NCBI RefSeq assembly: GCF_001411555.2
Contig: NC_049903.1
Span: forward strand, 30,793,083-30,857,082
Direction: 5' to 3'
Length of the DNA: 64,000 nt
Origin: Juglans regia
Lineage: Eukaryota > Streptophyta > Magnoliopsida > Fagales > Juglandaceae
Positions within the stretch are counted from its first letter, which is position 1. Each line of letters starts with the position of its first letter. Under the pieces are notes generated by a model. The model saw only the letters and a list, made by a program, of their open reading frames with translations. It was not told the origin of the DNA and did no database searches. The position numbers and the translations under genes are program-made. Below are positions 24,277 to 35,868 of this stretch, in pieces.

Positions 24277-26400
24277 ATGATCTGTACAACTTCCCCCAAT
24301 GTTCCTCCATTTGCTTCAACGGCGGTTCTGCTGATCTTTGGTCTCTTTGTAGTGTCTTCATTGCCAGAATTTGCACAAGGGATAACGAGGCACTACACAT
24401 TCAATGTACATTACTAATTTGAGACCCGGCCGGAACTTCTTTTTGCATATATAAACTTTTTGTAAATTGAAACAGCTTTTCCAGTATACATTTTCTAACT
24501 TCAGTTGCCTTAATGCATGCAAAATATTAAAGATCAAGTACCATAACGTGACGAGGTTGTGTCATACAAGGAGCATTATCAGTGTCAATGGGCAGTTTCC
24601 GGGGCCGCGGGTGGTGGCGAGGGAAGGAGATCGAGTGATTGTTAAGGTGGTTAATCATGTTACAAACAATGTTACCATTCATTGGTATGTATATAACTTA
24701 ATTAATTACGTTTTATTTTAGCGTTTATGAACATATAATATCCAGCTTACAAATAATAATTAGTGCGTGACTATTGTATATAATATGCTAACTAATAAAT
24801 GTCTTGTTTGTAAAATTATATGCGTTTTTTGTTTTTATGAGAGAACTTCAGGCATGGAGTTAGGCAGCTTAGAAGCGCGTGGGCAGACGGACCAGCCTAT
24901 GTCACGCAGTGTCCTATACAAACTGGACAGACCTACACATACAATTTCACCATTACTGGACAAAGAGGAACTCTCTTATGGCATGCTCACATCTCATGGC
25001 TAAGAGCCACCCTTTACGGACCCATCGTCATCCTCCCGAAGCGCAATGAATCTTATCCCTTTGACAAACCATACAGGGAAATTCCCATCCTATTTGGTAA
25101 CTCGATCCCTAGCTGTATATATATAACAATGTGGTATTCTATTCTCGAGAATATTTCTGGTTCTGATCTGAAATGATTCTCGTTTTTGCATGGCGTTTTG
25201 GACTTTTCAGGAGAGTGGTTCAACGTAGATCCAGAGGCTGTGATTAAACAGGCTCTCCAGACAGGAGCAGGTCCCAATGTCTCAGATGCATACACCATTA
25301 ATGGTCTTCCGGGGCCATTGTACAACTGCTCTTCTAAAGGTACCAAACGTACCCAAAACATTCAGTACGTACGTTCAAGATCTAATGTCAAACGTCGGAG
25401 AATGATCTTTTGGGGCTTTTGCAGATACATACAAGCTAAAGGTAAAGCCGGGGAAGACGTATCTACTCCGCTTGATCAACGCTGCACTCAACGACGAGCT
25501 CTTCTTCAGTATCGCCAACCACACTCTCACCGTCGTCGACGCCGACGCTGTGTACGTTAAGCCTTTCGAAACTGACAAGCTCCTCATCTCCCCAGGCCAA
25601 ACCACAAACGTTCTCCTGAAAACCAAGCCTAGCTACCCCAATGCCACATTCCTCATGGCCGCCAGGCCCTACTTCACTGGCCAGGGCACAATTGACAACT
25701 CCACCGTTGCCGGATTTCTCCAATACGAGCACCCTTCACACCGCTCATCCTCTTCCATTAAAAATGTTACTCTTCTTAACGCAACTCTCCCTGCCATCAA
25801 TGCCACAAACGTCGTCGCAGATTTGGCCAGAAAACTCCGTAGCTTGGCCAATGCCCAGTTCCCTGCCAACGTTCCACAAACTGTGGGCAGGAAATTTTTC
25901 TTCACTGTCGGACTTGGGACCAACCCGTGTCCTAAAAATACAACCTGTCAAGGACCCAGCAACGTCACAAAATTTTCGGCTTCGGTTAACAACGTGTCTT
26001 TCGTGCTCCCGTCGGTGGCCATGCTCCAAGCCCACTTTTTCGGACAGTCCAATGGGGTTTACACCACTGATTTTCCGGCGAACCCACCGGCGCCATTCAA
26101 CTATACGGGAACACCGCCCAATAACACTAACGTGAGCAACGGCACGCGTGCGGTGGTGCTACAGTTCAACACGAGTGTGGAGCTGGTACTGCAAGACACG
26201 AGTATTCTTGGAGCCGAGAGCCACCCTCTCCATCTACATGGTTTTAATTTCTTTGTTGTCGGACAAGGTTTCGGGAACTATGATCCGAACAAGGACCCTG
26301 CGAGCTTCAATCTGGTGGACCCTGTTGAGAGGAACACCGCGGGTGTTCCTGCCGGTGGTTGGCTGGCTATTCGCTTCCTAGCAGACAACCCAGGTACACG

Positions 26401-26446
<46 letters not shown>

Positions 26447-26643
26447 GTTTTTAAATTTCTAAAACAAATTAAATTATATCATATAATCGTGTTTGACTTG
26501 TGTCATGAACAGGGGTGTGGTTCATGCATTGTCATCTAGATGTTCACACAAGTTGGGGGCTGAGGATGGCGTGGATTGTGTTGGATGGACCGCAACCGAA
26601 CCAGAAATTACCACCGCCACCGTCTGATCTTCCTATGTGTTAA
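24277..26643 (+). CDS. Laccase, LAC17-like, six exons, 584 aa, intact
   Basis: Multicopper oxidase that oxidises phenolics such as monolignols with reduction of O2 to water, secreted to the cell wall for lignin polymerisation. Exons: 24277-24405, 24533-24684, 24852-25096, 25211-25339, 25425-26393, 26513-26643; all introns are GT-AG and the total is 1755 nt. An N-terminal hydrophobic signal ([15 protein letters not shown], residues 16-30) precedes the mature start [10 protein letters not shown]. Copper motifs are all present: HWHG across the exon 2/3 junction, HAHISW in exon 3, HPLHLHG in exon 5 and HCHLDVH in exon 6. The axial T1 position, ten residues after that Cys, is Leu. Many N-x-S/T sites fit a secreted glycoprotein. 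The C-terminus [11 protein letters not shown] is the usual laccase end. Wording such as [14 protein letters not shown] and [16 protein letters not shown] is closest to the LAC17 group as I know it. Intron 5 holds a (TA)n tract, and exon 5 has a miR397 site. The upstream ATG is the only one giving the signal peptide. Confidence 0.95.
25475..25494 (+). promoter_or_regulatory. miR397 target site in laccase exon 5
   Basis: ATCAACGCTGCACTCAACGA is complementary to plant miR397 apart from one mismatch at about miRNA position 3 and the last base. miR397 is the established post-transcriptional repressor of laccases in plants. The site encodes the conserved INAALND stretch. Confidence 0.85.
26402..26442. 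repeat. (TA)n microsatellite in laccase intron 5
   Basis: About 20 uninterrupted TA units, beginning a few bases after the 5' splice site (26394). Confidence 0.95.
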
Positions 26644-28174
26644 GACTTCAATAATTTGCCATCATCCGATCGAGATCAGCGGCTACGCATCGGGTTTCGT
26701 TTTTCTCTTTTTGGTTTCCCCAAAAACGCACCGCGTGATTCTTGTTTTTTCGTCGAGCTTTTAACTTTAACTGTAATCACTTTTGTTTATTCTTTGAGCC
26801 CTTTCATGTTTTCTGCAGTCTGCTAAATGCTGCTTTTGTTTTGAATTTTGTCAATTCAGTACTTAATACGAACGACGTATTTTATTTGAATTGATTTTAT
26901 TTATTTTATTTTTAAAATTATTTAAGAGAGTAATGCTACTTCATTTATTTATTTATTATTCTGTAAGACATCTCGTGATGTTACATATATTCTCAAGTCA
27001 TCTCATTTCATCACATTATTTTAACTTTTTTAAATTTACACATAAAATATAATAAATAATTCAGCTGTTTCAAATCTCAATTCAAATTTTTTAAATCTTA
27101 AAATAAAAATAATATTCTAATAATATTTTATTCAATTTTTAACTTTTATCTAAAATCACATGATCTCATCTTATTATCTAAACGGAGGGCTAAATGATTG
27201 AAAAATCATTTATTATATTTTATTTATATATCAATCATTTTATTCTACATTAAGAAATACTGAAAAGATGATAATTAAAATTATAATGATGAATATAACT
27301 TTTTAAATAAAATTTGGAATGATTAAAATGATACAATTTAAGGTAAATAATAATTATAGAAAAACTCTATTCATCATTTTTATACATTACACAGTACTAC
27401 ACATAATTTTTTAATTTTTTTCTCTTATCAAATGTGTGTTGTATAGATAATGCATAGAATAACTCATTTTAGGAAGAATAAAATCAAACAAATTTTAAAA
27501 AAAATAATAAAAAACTATGGTGGGTAGCAGATTAACCCTTAAATATTATAATAAGATATTATTTGGTTGAGAGACAAAATCCAAGCTTATGTGTAATCTC
27601 GAAGTTGAGTGTTACTTCATGATCCTATGCGATTTCTACTCCATATGATTGGCCTGCATTAATGCTTTGCTTCCAACTAAAGTAGAGTTCGATTACGTAT
27701 GAAATGTTTGATAGCCGAGGAAGAGATTTGGAAAAGAAAAAAAACACGACACAAGTACTAAAGGATGGTGCATGCATCCTGTCACAGAGATTTGGAACTT
27801 AAGCATCATAATTACTCATATCTTAATGACTAATAACCAACACTTTAATTTCTAGGTCTACCTGCTAATTGAGCTGTAAATTAAGGAAAATGAGCTAATT
27901 TAAAAAAAAAAAAAAAAATTGTACAAGCTCGCGATGTGCAAACATTTTAGAAAAGAAAAATATTACTCTCACTAGCAGTTGAGTTTTCATAAATTTTTTT
28001 TTTTTTATTTAGTGATTAAAAAAATATTTTTTAATAATATTATACGTAAATTTTAAAAAAATGGTATGCATAGATTATAACTACTGCATGCAGTAGTACT
28101 GAACCCATAAAATCAAGTACTTGAACACGGAAAACCAAGTATAACTTGGAGAATCGAGTACGTGCGTAGGTAAA
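26644..28174. other. Laccase 3' region, spacer and a decayed M1 MITE
   Basis: The first few hundred bases are likely the laccase 3' untranslated region. An M1-type MITE lies at about 26985-27192 (CATCTCATTTCATC...TTATCTAAACGGAGGG). A second small hairpin-type repeat is at about 27360-27480. No gene was seen. Confidence 0.45.
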
Positions 28175-28534
28175 GGAAAATGCTGGAGCTTGCTCTAGTG
28201 TATTTTATATGTGTATTTTTTAATTCTTTTTTTATATAGATATTTTTAATAATTTTTAATATTTTTAAAAATAAAAAAATTCATAATATTATTAAATAAT
28301 TCTTTTTTAATATTTTTTATTTTACTTCATAATTAAGGAAGTATTTTTTAATAATTTTTTTTTTTACTTCTTGATTAAGAAAATGTTTTTAATAATATTT
28401 TATATTTATTTTATATTTTAAAAATATTAAAAAATATTAAAAAAATTTATATAAAAAACAATTTAAAAAAAAACACAAACAAATACATGCTACAGCCCCC
28501 AGCGGGAGCCCCCAGCGGGGGCTGTAGCACTATC
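28175..28534. mobile_element. Mutator-like MITE with GC-rich hairpin end
   Basis: CGTAGGTAAA at 28165-28174 is repeated at 28535-28544, which fits the 9-10-bp duplications of Mutator-type elements. The ends are GGAAAATGCTGGAGC on the left and, inverted, GATAGTGCTACAGC on the right. The interior is almost pure A/T (28200-28480), whereas the right end is a perfect GC hairpin (CTACAGCCCCC...GGGGGCTGTAG, 28491-28528) with an internal CCCCCAGCGGG duplication. Confidence 0.75.
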
Positions 28535-29930
28535 CGTAGGTAAATGCATGGTGGGGACTCAGAGAAAAATAAATAAATAAAAAAACTAAAAACATATCTC
28601 AAATGATTCTATTAATTATCTAAGATAATATTTTTATAAAATGATATTAAAACATGTTAATATCAAAACATGAAACTTAATTGGCCACGAAAATTTGGAT
28701 TCTCGTCCGGCCAATTCTCTAATTTTGAAGTCAGTCATGTCATGTTGATTTTTTCATGGGAAATTATATTTTCAGTCGCCCCGAAATAAACATTGCGTAA
28801 GCGATTGCTGATGTGGAAAAATTTAATCGATACGCACCATTTCAATTCCACTATTCTCTCAATATTTTCTTCCTCATTCCCTCCCACTCTGCATCTACAT
28901 TTCCTCCTCCCAAGACTAGAACTCCATCTCTTGATCCTTCCACAATTACAATATTGTCGAAGACGGCATGTCCATCCCCTCGAAGCGCCACATACCAATG
29001 AGAACAAGTAGGATGAAATTCTATTTGTTGAAGACTCTGAAACAGTGACCAAGCGATGTTAAAGGATATATGATATAGATTTTTTCATTTAGAATTCTAT
29101 TTTTGTTTAAGGATGATAGAATTTGAAGTGCATCCAGGAACTTTCTTCATATATTTTTTTTATAATAGCATTGCATATAAACCCCTAGGTTTTCAGTATC
29201 CAAGTCAAAGAGATGCTCTGCAATATATTCACCCAGTTCAACACGCCATGAACAAAACAATCTTTAAGAAGAGAACCTCAATTGGTCCCATTTCCATATT
29301 CTTATGGCCTCTACTTCATCAAACATCTCAGCTTGGCCAAAAAGATCTAAAGTGTTCCTGTAATTTGGTAAAATATTAAAATGATGGATCATTAAACTAA
29401 AATATTAGCGTAGAAGTTCTACCAACCCGGCTTGGGGTACAAACAAATAATAAACCCACAAATGTGATATCAACTGGTTAGGGCCTTAGAAACCCATACA
29501 AAGGGCAATATATCTAGATCAGATCCTTATTTGTCCATTTAATCCCACTTGATGACCCACACGAAGATATGCTTGAAGACCCACATGAAGATCTGCTTGA
29601 AGACCCAAAGAATCACACACTTCGCACACATTGAATGGAGCAAATACAAGGGGAATCACTTCACATCATACACGAAGAAATGTAGTTGACTGAGAAGCGA
29701 AGCATTGATCTTACCCACGAAGACGACAACCCGCACGAAGACCCATGGTCAAGAATGTGCATTGATTTTTATAAAAGGAAAACAAATCAAACATATCAAG
29801 AAAAGATGATACAAAGAATAAATAGTTTCTTGAGATAAGACATAAAACGCATGTAAACATTTTTCCTATAATGTTTGATAGATATAAATATTTCATTATT
29901 TTCATAAATGATTTTTATGATATGGATGTA
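28535..29930. other. Spacer, no gene assigned
   Basis: Short open frames at 28735-29052 (both strands) and 29113-29379 have no recognisable family. A 26-bp imperfect tandem (GAAGACCCACATGAAG type) lies at about 29550-29607. The right part may be 5' sequence of the degraded Copia element that follows. Confidence 0.35.
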
Positions 29931-32900
29931 TCTATCTGCTACATTATGAGAAGTCTCAAGCCATTAGAAATTCTTGAGGTACTTCTCATGAGGAGGAAAT
30001 GTAGCTAGGTATAAATGTGAAAATCATCGAATTAGATTAAAATAGTGAGTGCCAGGAAAAGTATCATGAGTCAGGTTATAACCCTGACCTATTTTGTTAA
30101 CTTCTTGAAAAGATGTGTAGTAAAATTATTAAAGACAATGTGATATATCTTAAATTGTGTTCCTAGTAAGTAGTCTCAAAGAATTTTGACTTGTGGAACT
30201 TGATTTAAGGGATATACATGTATGGATAGTCAATCTAAAGTAAAACTTTACAATCAAAATGAAAGAAAGTTGGATTGTATAATAGTTAATGGGTACATTA
30301 TTAATTACCCAGGGAGATCCAAATGATTTAGGTTGTATTGTCTCTATTCATAGTCTGAATTTTGAGGAAATTGAAATGTCAAAATTCCTTAGGGTTGGCA
30401 AAATCAGTGAGAGCATAGAAACTAAAGATGTGATTGTTGTAAAGTGTATTCTTGTACTTTGAAAATTCTTATAGTTCATTTTATGATTATCTTAACGATA
30501 ACATAGAATAACAAGCAAATGATCATCTACCTCAATAGAGAAACACCACTGGAGAATTGGCTAATGAGACATCCAAATAGGTAACTTCATGTGATCTTCT
30601 TGATTTGATTTTGGTTAGGTTATGTGGTGTATTTTCAAAATTTGGATTTGACATAGAACTACATGAAAGTTCGCATATGTTTTCAGAAGCTATAGAAATA
30701 AGTAATTTTATAAAATACCGATGCATAAAATAGTGATTGAAATCCATGAATCAATGTAAAGTCTGTAATTTCGTCTAAATTGTTTGAAATGTAGAAAAGT
30801 CGAATATAAATGGGTGGTGGAGACAAAATCCTGACTTTAAATGTAATGTTGAACGATATAGCGTCAGACTTGTAATCAATGATTTCACTCAGAAATGAAC
30901 ATTGATTAGAAAGAGATTCCTAATAAATTTAAAAGAACCTATTAAGAATCACTATGGCATGAGTAGCTCATTATCGTCTAGAGTTACATCAAAGAGATGT
31001 GAAAACAATTGTAGAGTAAAAGTCTAAAGTTTACAATAAAAGAATAAAATGATTACTTAGAAGAAGTAACAGATTTTTTGAAAAATTGGTATCTGAAATT
31101 TGATAATATCAATAATGTTTTGGAATTAAGAAAAATATTGTTAATTTATATACCCGTAAGTCAGTGAGAGTATATTTTTATTTATGGTCATGCATGTATA
31201 TGACTTGGTTTGTAGTATGTCATTAAAGTTATGTCTCTAATTAACTTTAAAAATGAAATTATGAATGAGACATCCTTTGTAATTGAGATTGAATCTTAAT
31301 ACCAAGACGATGACTGTTAGGATTGTCTTAGTATAGTTGTATAGAGTTTTAGAAGATGTTACATGAAAAATTGTTATTTCATAGATGCTTTAAAAATAAA
31401 ATGTGGCATGCTCAATATTTTACAGTGTCCTCAAAATGATTAGGTTATTAAGGAAATTTTGTATATGATTGTTATAATAAATTTGATGATTGCACAAACC
31501 TGTATTATAAGGTTAAATGTCAGTTTTTCAGTTGACATTCTTGGTTGTTGCCAAAGTAACCCAAGTATGTTTGGCCCAAAAGTTGTGAAAAGAGTGCAAA
31601 GTTATTTGCAAGAAATTAAAGACTATATTGTTACTTTAAGAAGAAATGATACTCTTAAAGTAACTGGATATTTAGACCCTATTTTGTGGGATTACTCTAA
31701 TGATGAAAAATACAGTTATGGTTATGTATTTTGCTATTTAGTAGAGTTATTTTATGGAAAAGTATGAGGCAAATCTCTTACTGCTTTATGTGCAATAGGG
31801 ACTGAGTTTGTGGTATGCTTTGAGGCCATAATGTATGGTATCTGACTGAGGAAAGTTATCTTAGGACTTGGAATTGTAGACTTATAGGCAAGCCGCTAAG
31901 AAAGTATTGTAAGAATTTCTTAAAATATTTTTCTTCGAATGATAAGTATTTAATGAAAATTTAGATACATAAGTGTTAAAGAGAAAGTAGAGAAACAAAT
32001 ATGTCCATAACAATAGTGTGTTAATGATTATACTTTAAAGGACATGTTGAAAAGATGGGTCGTATGCTTATACCCATGATGTGAACATGTTAAAGTGATC
32101 ATTGATATGCTAAGTATTTTATTACTAGACATTGAAAGATATCTATTATGGTTGTTTCTGTTTTCTTGTCTTTCCACTTTATATGTATACTAAATGGTGT
32201 AGATGAATGATGACAAGATAATGTCTACAATAGACATGAATTTGAACCCAAGACATTATAATATTAGCCTTAATTATCACAATTAAAAATCATGTTAAAT
32301 TAAGTTACTGGTGTTGTGATACATGGAAGTAAATTTGTTGGTTACATAATAGAGGACCGCCATAACTCGCATTAATAGCTGGTTTGACATTAATATTATG
32401 AAACTCATGAAATGTATTTTGAGTTGTGAAAGGTTTTAGGAAATGAATTTGCACAGTATGGTTAATTTCCTGTAATAAACCCCATGAACGAAAAATATTA
32501 TTTTATAGGCGTATGGGTCAAGTGGGAGAATGTAGAAGTTTTATTTAAATGCTATATCTCACACACCTATCTTGATAGAGTTTGGAATAGTTCAAAACTT
32601 ATCAGCTAATAGATGAATTATAATGAGATAAGAAAAACTCATAAGAGATAAAATTAACTCTATATCTCTAACCACAGTCAAACACAAAGTCTTAGATTTC
32701 TTGATAATCAGAAGTGATCTATAAATAGTACTGATAGGTTAAAAAGTTCTCACCTACAATACAAGATTGCCTATAGTCATCGAGAGACATTTGTGAAGCT
32801 AAATTGTTAGGGTTATTATTCTCTCATAGTTAGATCAAACTCTTAATCAAATAGATGGAGAAATGTAAGTATTTAATTATCATTATTTTTATTATTATAG

Positions 32901-32953
32901 ATTATAAAAAATCAAATATCTAATTAGTAATGTTTACGTTAAAATATTTAACA
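29931..32953 (+). mobile_element. Degraded Copia retrotransposon with 3' LTR
   Basis: Pieces of a Copia polyprotein occur in the proper order on the + strand, all broken by stops: the integrase end (about 30080-30400, including ERKLDCIIVNGYIINYPGRS), reverse transcriptase (about 30800-31300) and RNase H (31560-31770, for example VQSYLQEIKDY and YSYGYVFCYLVE). These are followed by the remaining RNase H tail to about 32150. A polypurine-type AAGTGGGAGAATG precedes the LTR at 32531-32953, which matches the LTR at 3264-3684. No 5' LTR was found upstream, so the element is 5'-truncated and old. Confidence 0.85.
32531..32953 (+). repeat. Copia LTR, second copy
   Basis: Begins TGTAGAAGTTTTATTT and ends AAAATATTTAACA, about 423 bp. 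It aligns throughout with 3264-3684, including CACACACC.ATCTTGATAGAG and the CTCTCATAGTTAG stretch. Confidence 0.8.
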
Positions 32954-33639
32954 TTTGTCACATAGCAATTTATTTTCATGACAAGCTAATCCTATTCATG
33001 AGTTCCTTGATTGAGTATCAAAGGCCTGAGGTCGTAGCCCTGTGTGAATCGTGTCAGCCAGAAAGATTTTTTTTTTTTTGGCTTAAAGCGTGAATGTTTT
33101 TTTTATGTCTCCTTATATGCGCCGTAGTGTGGGTGGGTCATGCGTGTGTTAGGAGGAGGGACAGACAAACACCACAAGCGCGGTGCCGGCTTTTACATGG
33201 CCTCTCAACTCGAGGACAATCGTGAGTGTTTTTATATTTTATTTTATTTTCTCTTTTCTCTTTTCTCTTTTCTCTTTTCTCTTTTGTTTTTTAAATTTGT
33301 TTAATTTTATATATGTAATATTTTTTTATAAATTAAATCTTACGGTGCAGACAATAAGACTAAGCTTCTTAGCAATCTGAGTGGTGAATTTATAAAAAAA
33401 ATATGGATATTTTATACCCTTGCCTCATCCCTTCACAGAATCCGCTGTTGCACAGACATTTACTGTTTTCTTTGGATACTATTTGATTTAATTAACCTTC
33501 ATGTAACTATTTTCTCAAGAAATTTCATGTTACTGGTTTTGTTTTTTTTTTTTTAAGAAAATCTACTTGTTGAAATAAATAATATAAATAACTTCCTGCA
33601 AGCTGATTCCTGAAGATGGACCAAGTGTAAGGATTTGTT
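32954..33639. other. Spacer with a 7-bp microsatellite and a gypsy scrap
   Basis: A CTCTTTT tandem (about 5-6 units) lies at about 33250-33286. A fragment of gypsy integrase (33399-33460) is listed separately. No gene was seen. Confidence 0.5.
33399..33460 (+). mobile_element. Small gypsy integrase fragment
   Basis: This ~60-bp piece reads TATGGATATTTTATACCC, then CTCATCCCTTCACAG and GCTGTTGCACAGACATTTAC. It is nearly the same as 49001-49062 in the gypsy integrase at 47.2-52.3 kb, and encodes the integrase-core text GYFIPLPHPF...SAVAQTF. Flanking sequence does not extend the match. Confidence 0.7.
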
Positions 33640-33820
33640 ATATAATGAGTTGATCTCAACCTATCAGTATAATTTTTTCAGATTTTCAAACAAAATACAA
33701 TAAACTATTTAATTTTTTCAAATCTCAAAACAAAAATAATATTCTAACAATATTTTATTCAATTTTAAACATTTATCTCATTTAATATCATCTCAACCCA
33801 CTATCCAAACCACCCATAAA
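33640..33820. mobile_element. MITE relic (family M1)
   Basis: Has the M1 core (CAAACAAAATACAATAAAC, then TTCAATTTTAAACATTTATC) and ends near CACTATCCAAACCACCC. Confidence 0.6.
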
Positions 33821-34336
33821 GTCTCATATTAATGGGAGTTATATCATTTTCTTAATCATATCTTTAAGAATATAAATTTCCCAACATATTTTAAAAAAAA
33901 AGTAGACTTGGACTCCCCTTTTATATAGCAATAGAAAATATGACATCAATTTTGCAAGATTTTTGGACCTGAAGAGATCATATCAGGATTTCAGGAGGTT
34001 GGGTCTGCAGTACACAGCTAGATAGAATTTTGCTGGGAAGCAAGGAAGTAACTATGGAGGTTGAAAATAGTAGGTGCACTAGTAGTAATATATAGTAGTA
34101 GAAGAAGATAGTTGATAGGAAAGAGAGGGCTGGGGCTAATTAATTAAGAATGCAAGGTTAGTTCAGATGTTTGTGTGTAGGGAATGATGAAGACAAAAGG
34201 AGAAGAAAAAATGAGACGAGCAGGAGATCCTTCCCTCCATCAGTAGCTTCTTCAAGGAATGAGCTAGAGGAAAGGTAGGCGTGAGTGATTTTGGAGAGGA
34301 TGGAGGAGAAAGGAGAGAGCTTCTCTCAAATATTTA
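33821..34336. other. Spacer, no gene
   Basis: AT-rich; the part around 33960-34320 is purine-rich on the + strand. Nothing was recognised. Confidence 0.4.
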
Positions 34337-34657
34337 GGCCAGTTTGGATTTAGGCCTCATCTCATCTCAACATCCAAACACCACTCAAATACAAATACTT
34401 TTAAATTTCAATTTTTTAACTTTTTCATCTAATTATTACAATTTTCTCAAAATTAAAAAAAAAAAAAACCAATTAAAATTTTCAAATCACAAAATAAAAA
34501 TAATATTAAAATTTATATTCTAATAATATTTTAACTTTATAATATTTTTATTCAAATTTTTTTCTCTACTTTGACAAAACCGCATAAAATATTTCAATTA
34601 TAATTATTTTACTACTATTCACATATTTTTCATCTCATCTCAATATCTAAACGAGAC
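34337..34657. mobile_element. Tourist-like MITE (M1) with TTA duplication
   Basis: Begins GGCCAGTTTGGATTTAGG, ends CAATATCTAAACGAGAC, and is flanked by TTA on both sides (34334-34336 and 34658-34660), as for PIF/Harbinger MITEs. Confidence 0.75.
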
Positions 34658-35017
34658 TTAAAAGATTCTTTTTGTTAGCAATGATAAGAAGAAAAAGTAA
34701 ACAAAAACTAGAATCAATCATTCACAATACAATACTTATGGTTCAAAAACATGCCTACATTCACAAAATTGAAGAAAATTTTATTTCAAATGATGAGAAA
34801 ATATAGAATGGCGGCCATATAAGAGAATAATATAATATATGGTAAATCCTAGTTAGTAGGTTGTGTTAGATCAAGAGCCAAAACGAGCAAAAGAATTTTT
34901 TGGCCCAAGTCTAATTGAAAATTGACTAAAAGAAACAAGCAATGTATCCTTATCAGGTCGGGTCATCAACCGGGCTGCCACAAATAGACTCCAACAAAGA
35001 AGCCCAACACTCTTCAC
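34658..35017. other. Spacer 3' of the FHY1-like gene
   Basis: No gene was recognised. It ends in the left target duplication (CTCTTCAC, 35010-35017) of the next element. Confidence 0.4.
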
Positions 35018-35577
35018 CAGGGCCGGCTCAAGGGGTAGGCAACTAAGGCCACCGCTTAAGGCCCCCACCTTGAGTTGGCCCCTAAAGAAAAACAAAAATA
35101 TTATGACCCTAAAAAATAAACTATAGAAAAAATATTGATTAGCATAAAAGATGGAGAATTTTTTACCTAAAATAAAATCAATCTTAAATGGTAAAATTTG
35201 GTTAAAAAAAAAACCAGAAAATATAGAAGTTTTATTAAAAAAAAAAATCTTACTCAAAATGTATAAACTTTTCGGACAATAGTGAAATTGGAATAAAAGT
35301 AACAAAATCATAATGACATATTACTCTTGAATATTTTATAAAATATGATATTTATTTTGATATCGATGACCTAATTTGTTTTCATAAAGAAGTATTAAAA
35401 GAAGTATATATATGGATAAGGGATAGTACTCTATTTATAGAAAAATTAAATTCTCTTTCAAATTGTTATAGTACTTATAGATGTTATAGTACTTATAAAT
35501 ATTATTATCATTTTAAAATTAAAATGTCATGTACTTAACGGTCGCCTTAGGCCACAAAATATATTGAGCCGCCCCTA
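35018..35577. mobile_element. Non-autonomous hAT MITE (family H3)
   Basis: Starts CAGGGCCGGCTCAAGG and ends TTGAGCCGCCCCTA, inverted repeats of GGC-CGGCTCAA type. The 8-bp duplication CTCTTCAC (35010-35017 and 35578-35585) is perfect. The interior is AT-rich with AAGGCC/GGCC motifs near both ends. The open frame 34871-35311 on the - strand overlaps this element and is not a gene. Confidence 0.9.
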
Positions 35578-35868
35578 CTCTTCACCCATACAAAATACAC
35601 CATCCACCCCCAAAAAAGGGGGGAAACAAAGAGGATAATATCTACTTCTACCGTACGTAATATAAGGAATCATGATATAGTTCAAGGATTACAAGGAGAG
35701 GGGGAAAAGCTGACCAGAGTAGTCTCACATTCTTTGTTGCAGAGGATCGTTGGGATGGGATTATGAGAAGTAACAAGTTTTAGATCTTCATAATATATCA
35801 ACACACTTGCATTCGACACAAAAACCTGGAAATATATATGTTAGCTACTCATATTTGATTCATTAATA

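Noticed and set aside
28793..29052. Overlapping frames on both strands at about 28.8-29.05 kb
   Set aside because: Neither has recognisable motifs or splice context; composition fits CT-rich spacer.
34871..35311. 146-codon - strand open frame
   Set aside because: It lies across the end of a hAT MITE with proven target duplications and has T/F/L-rich composition; not a gene.
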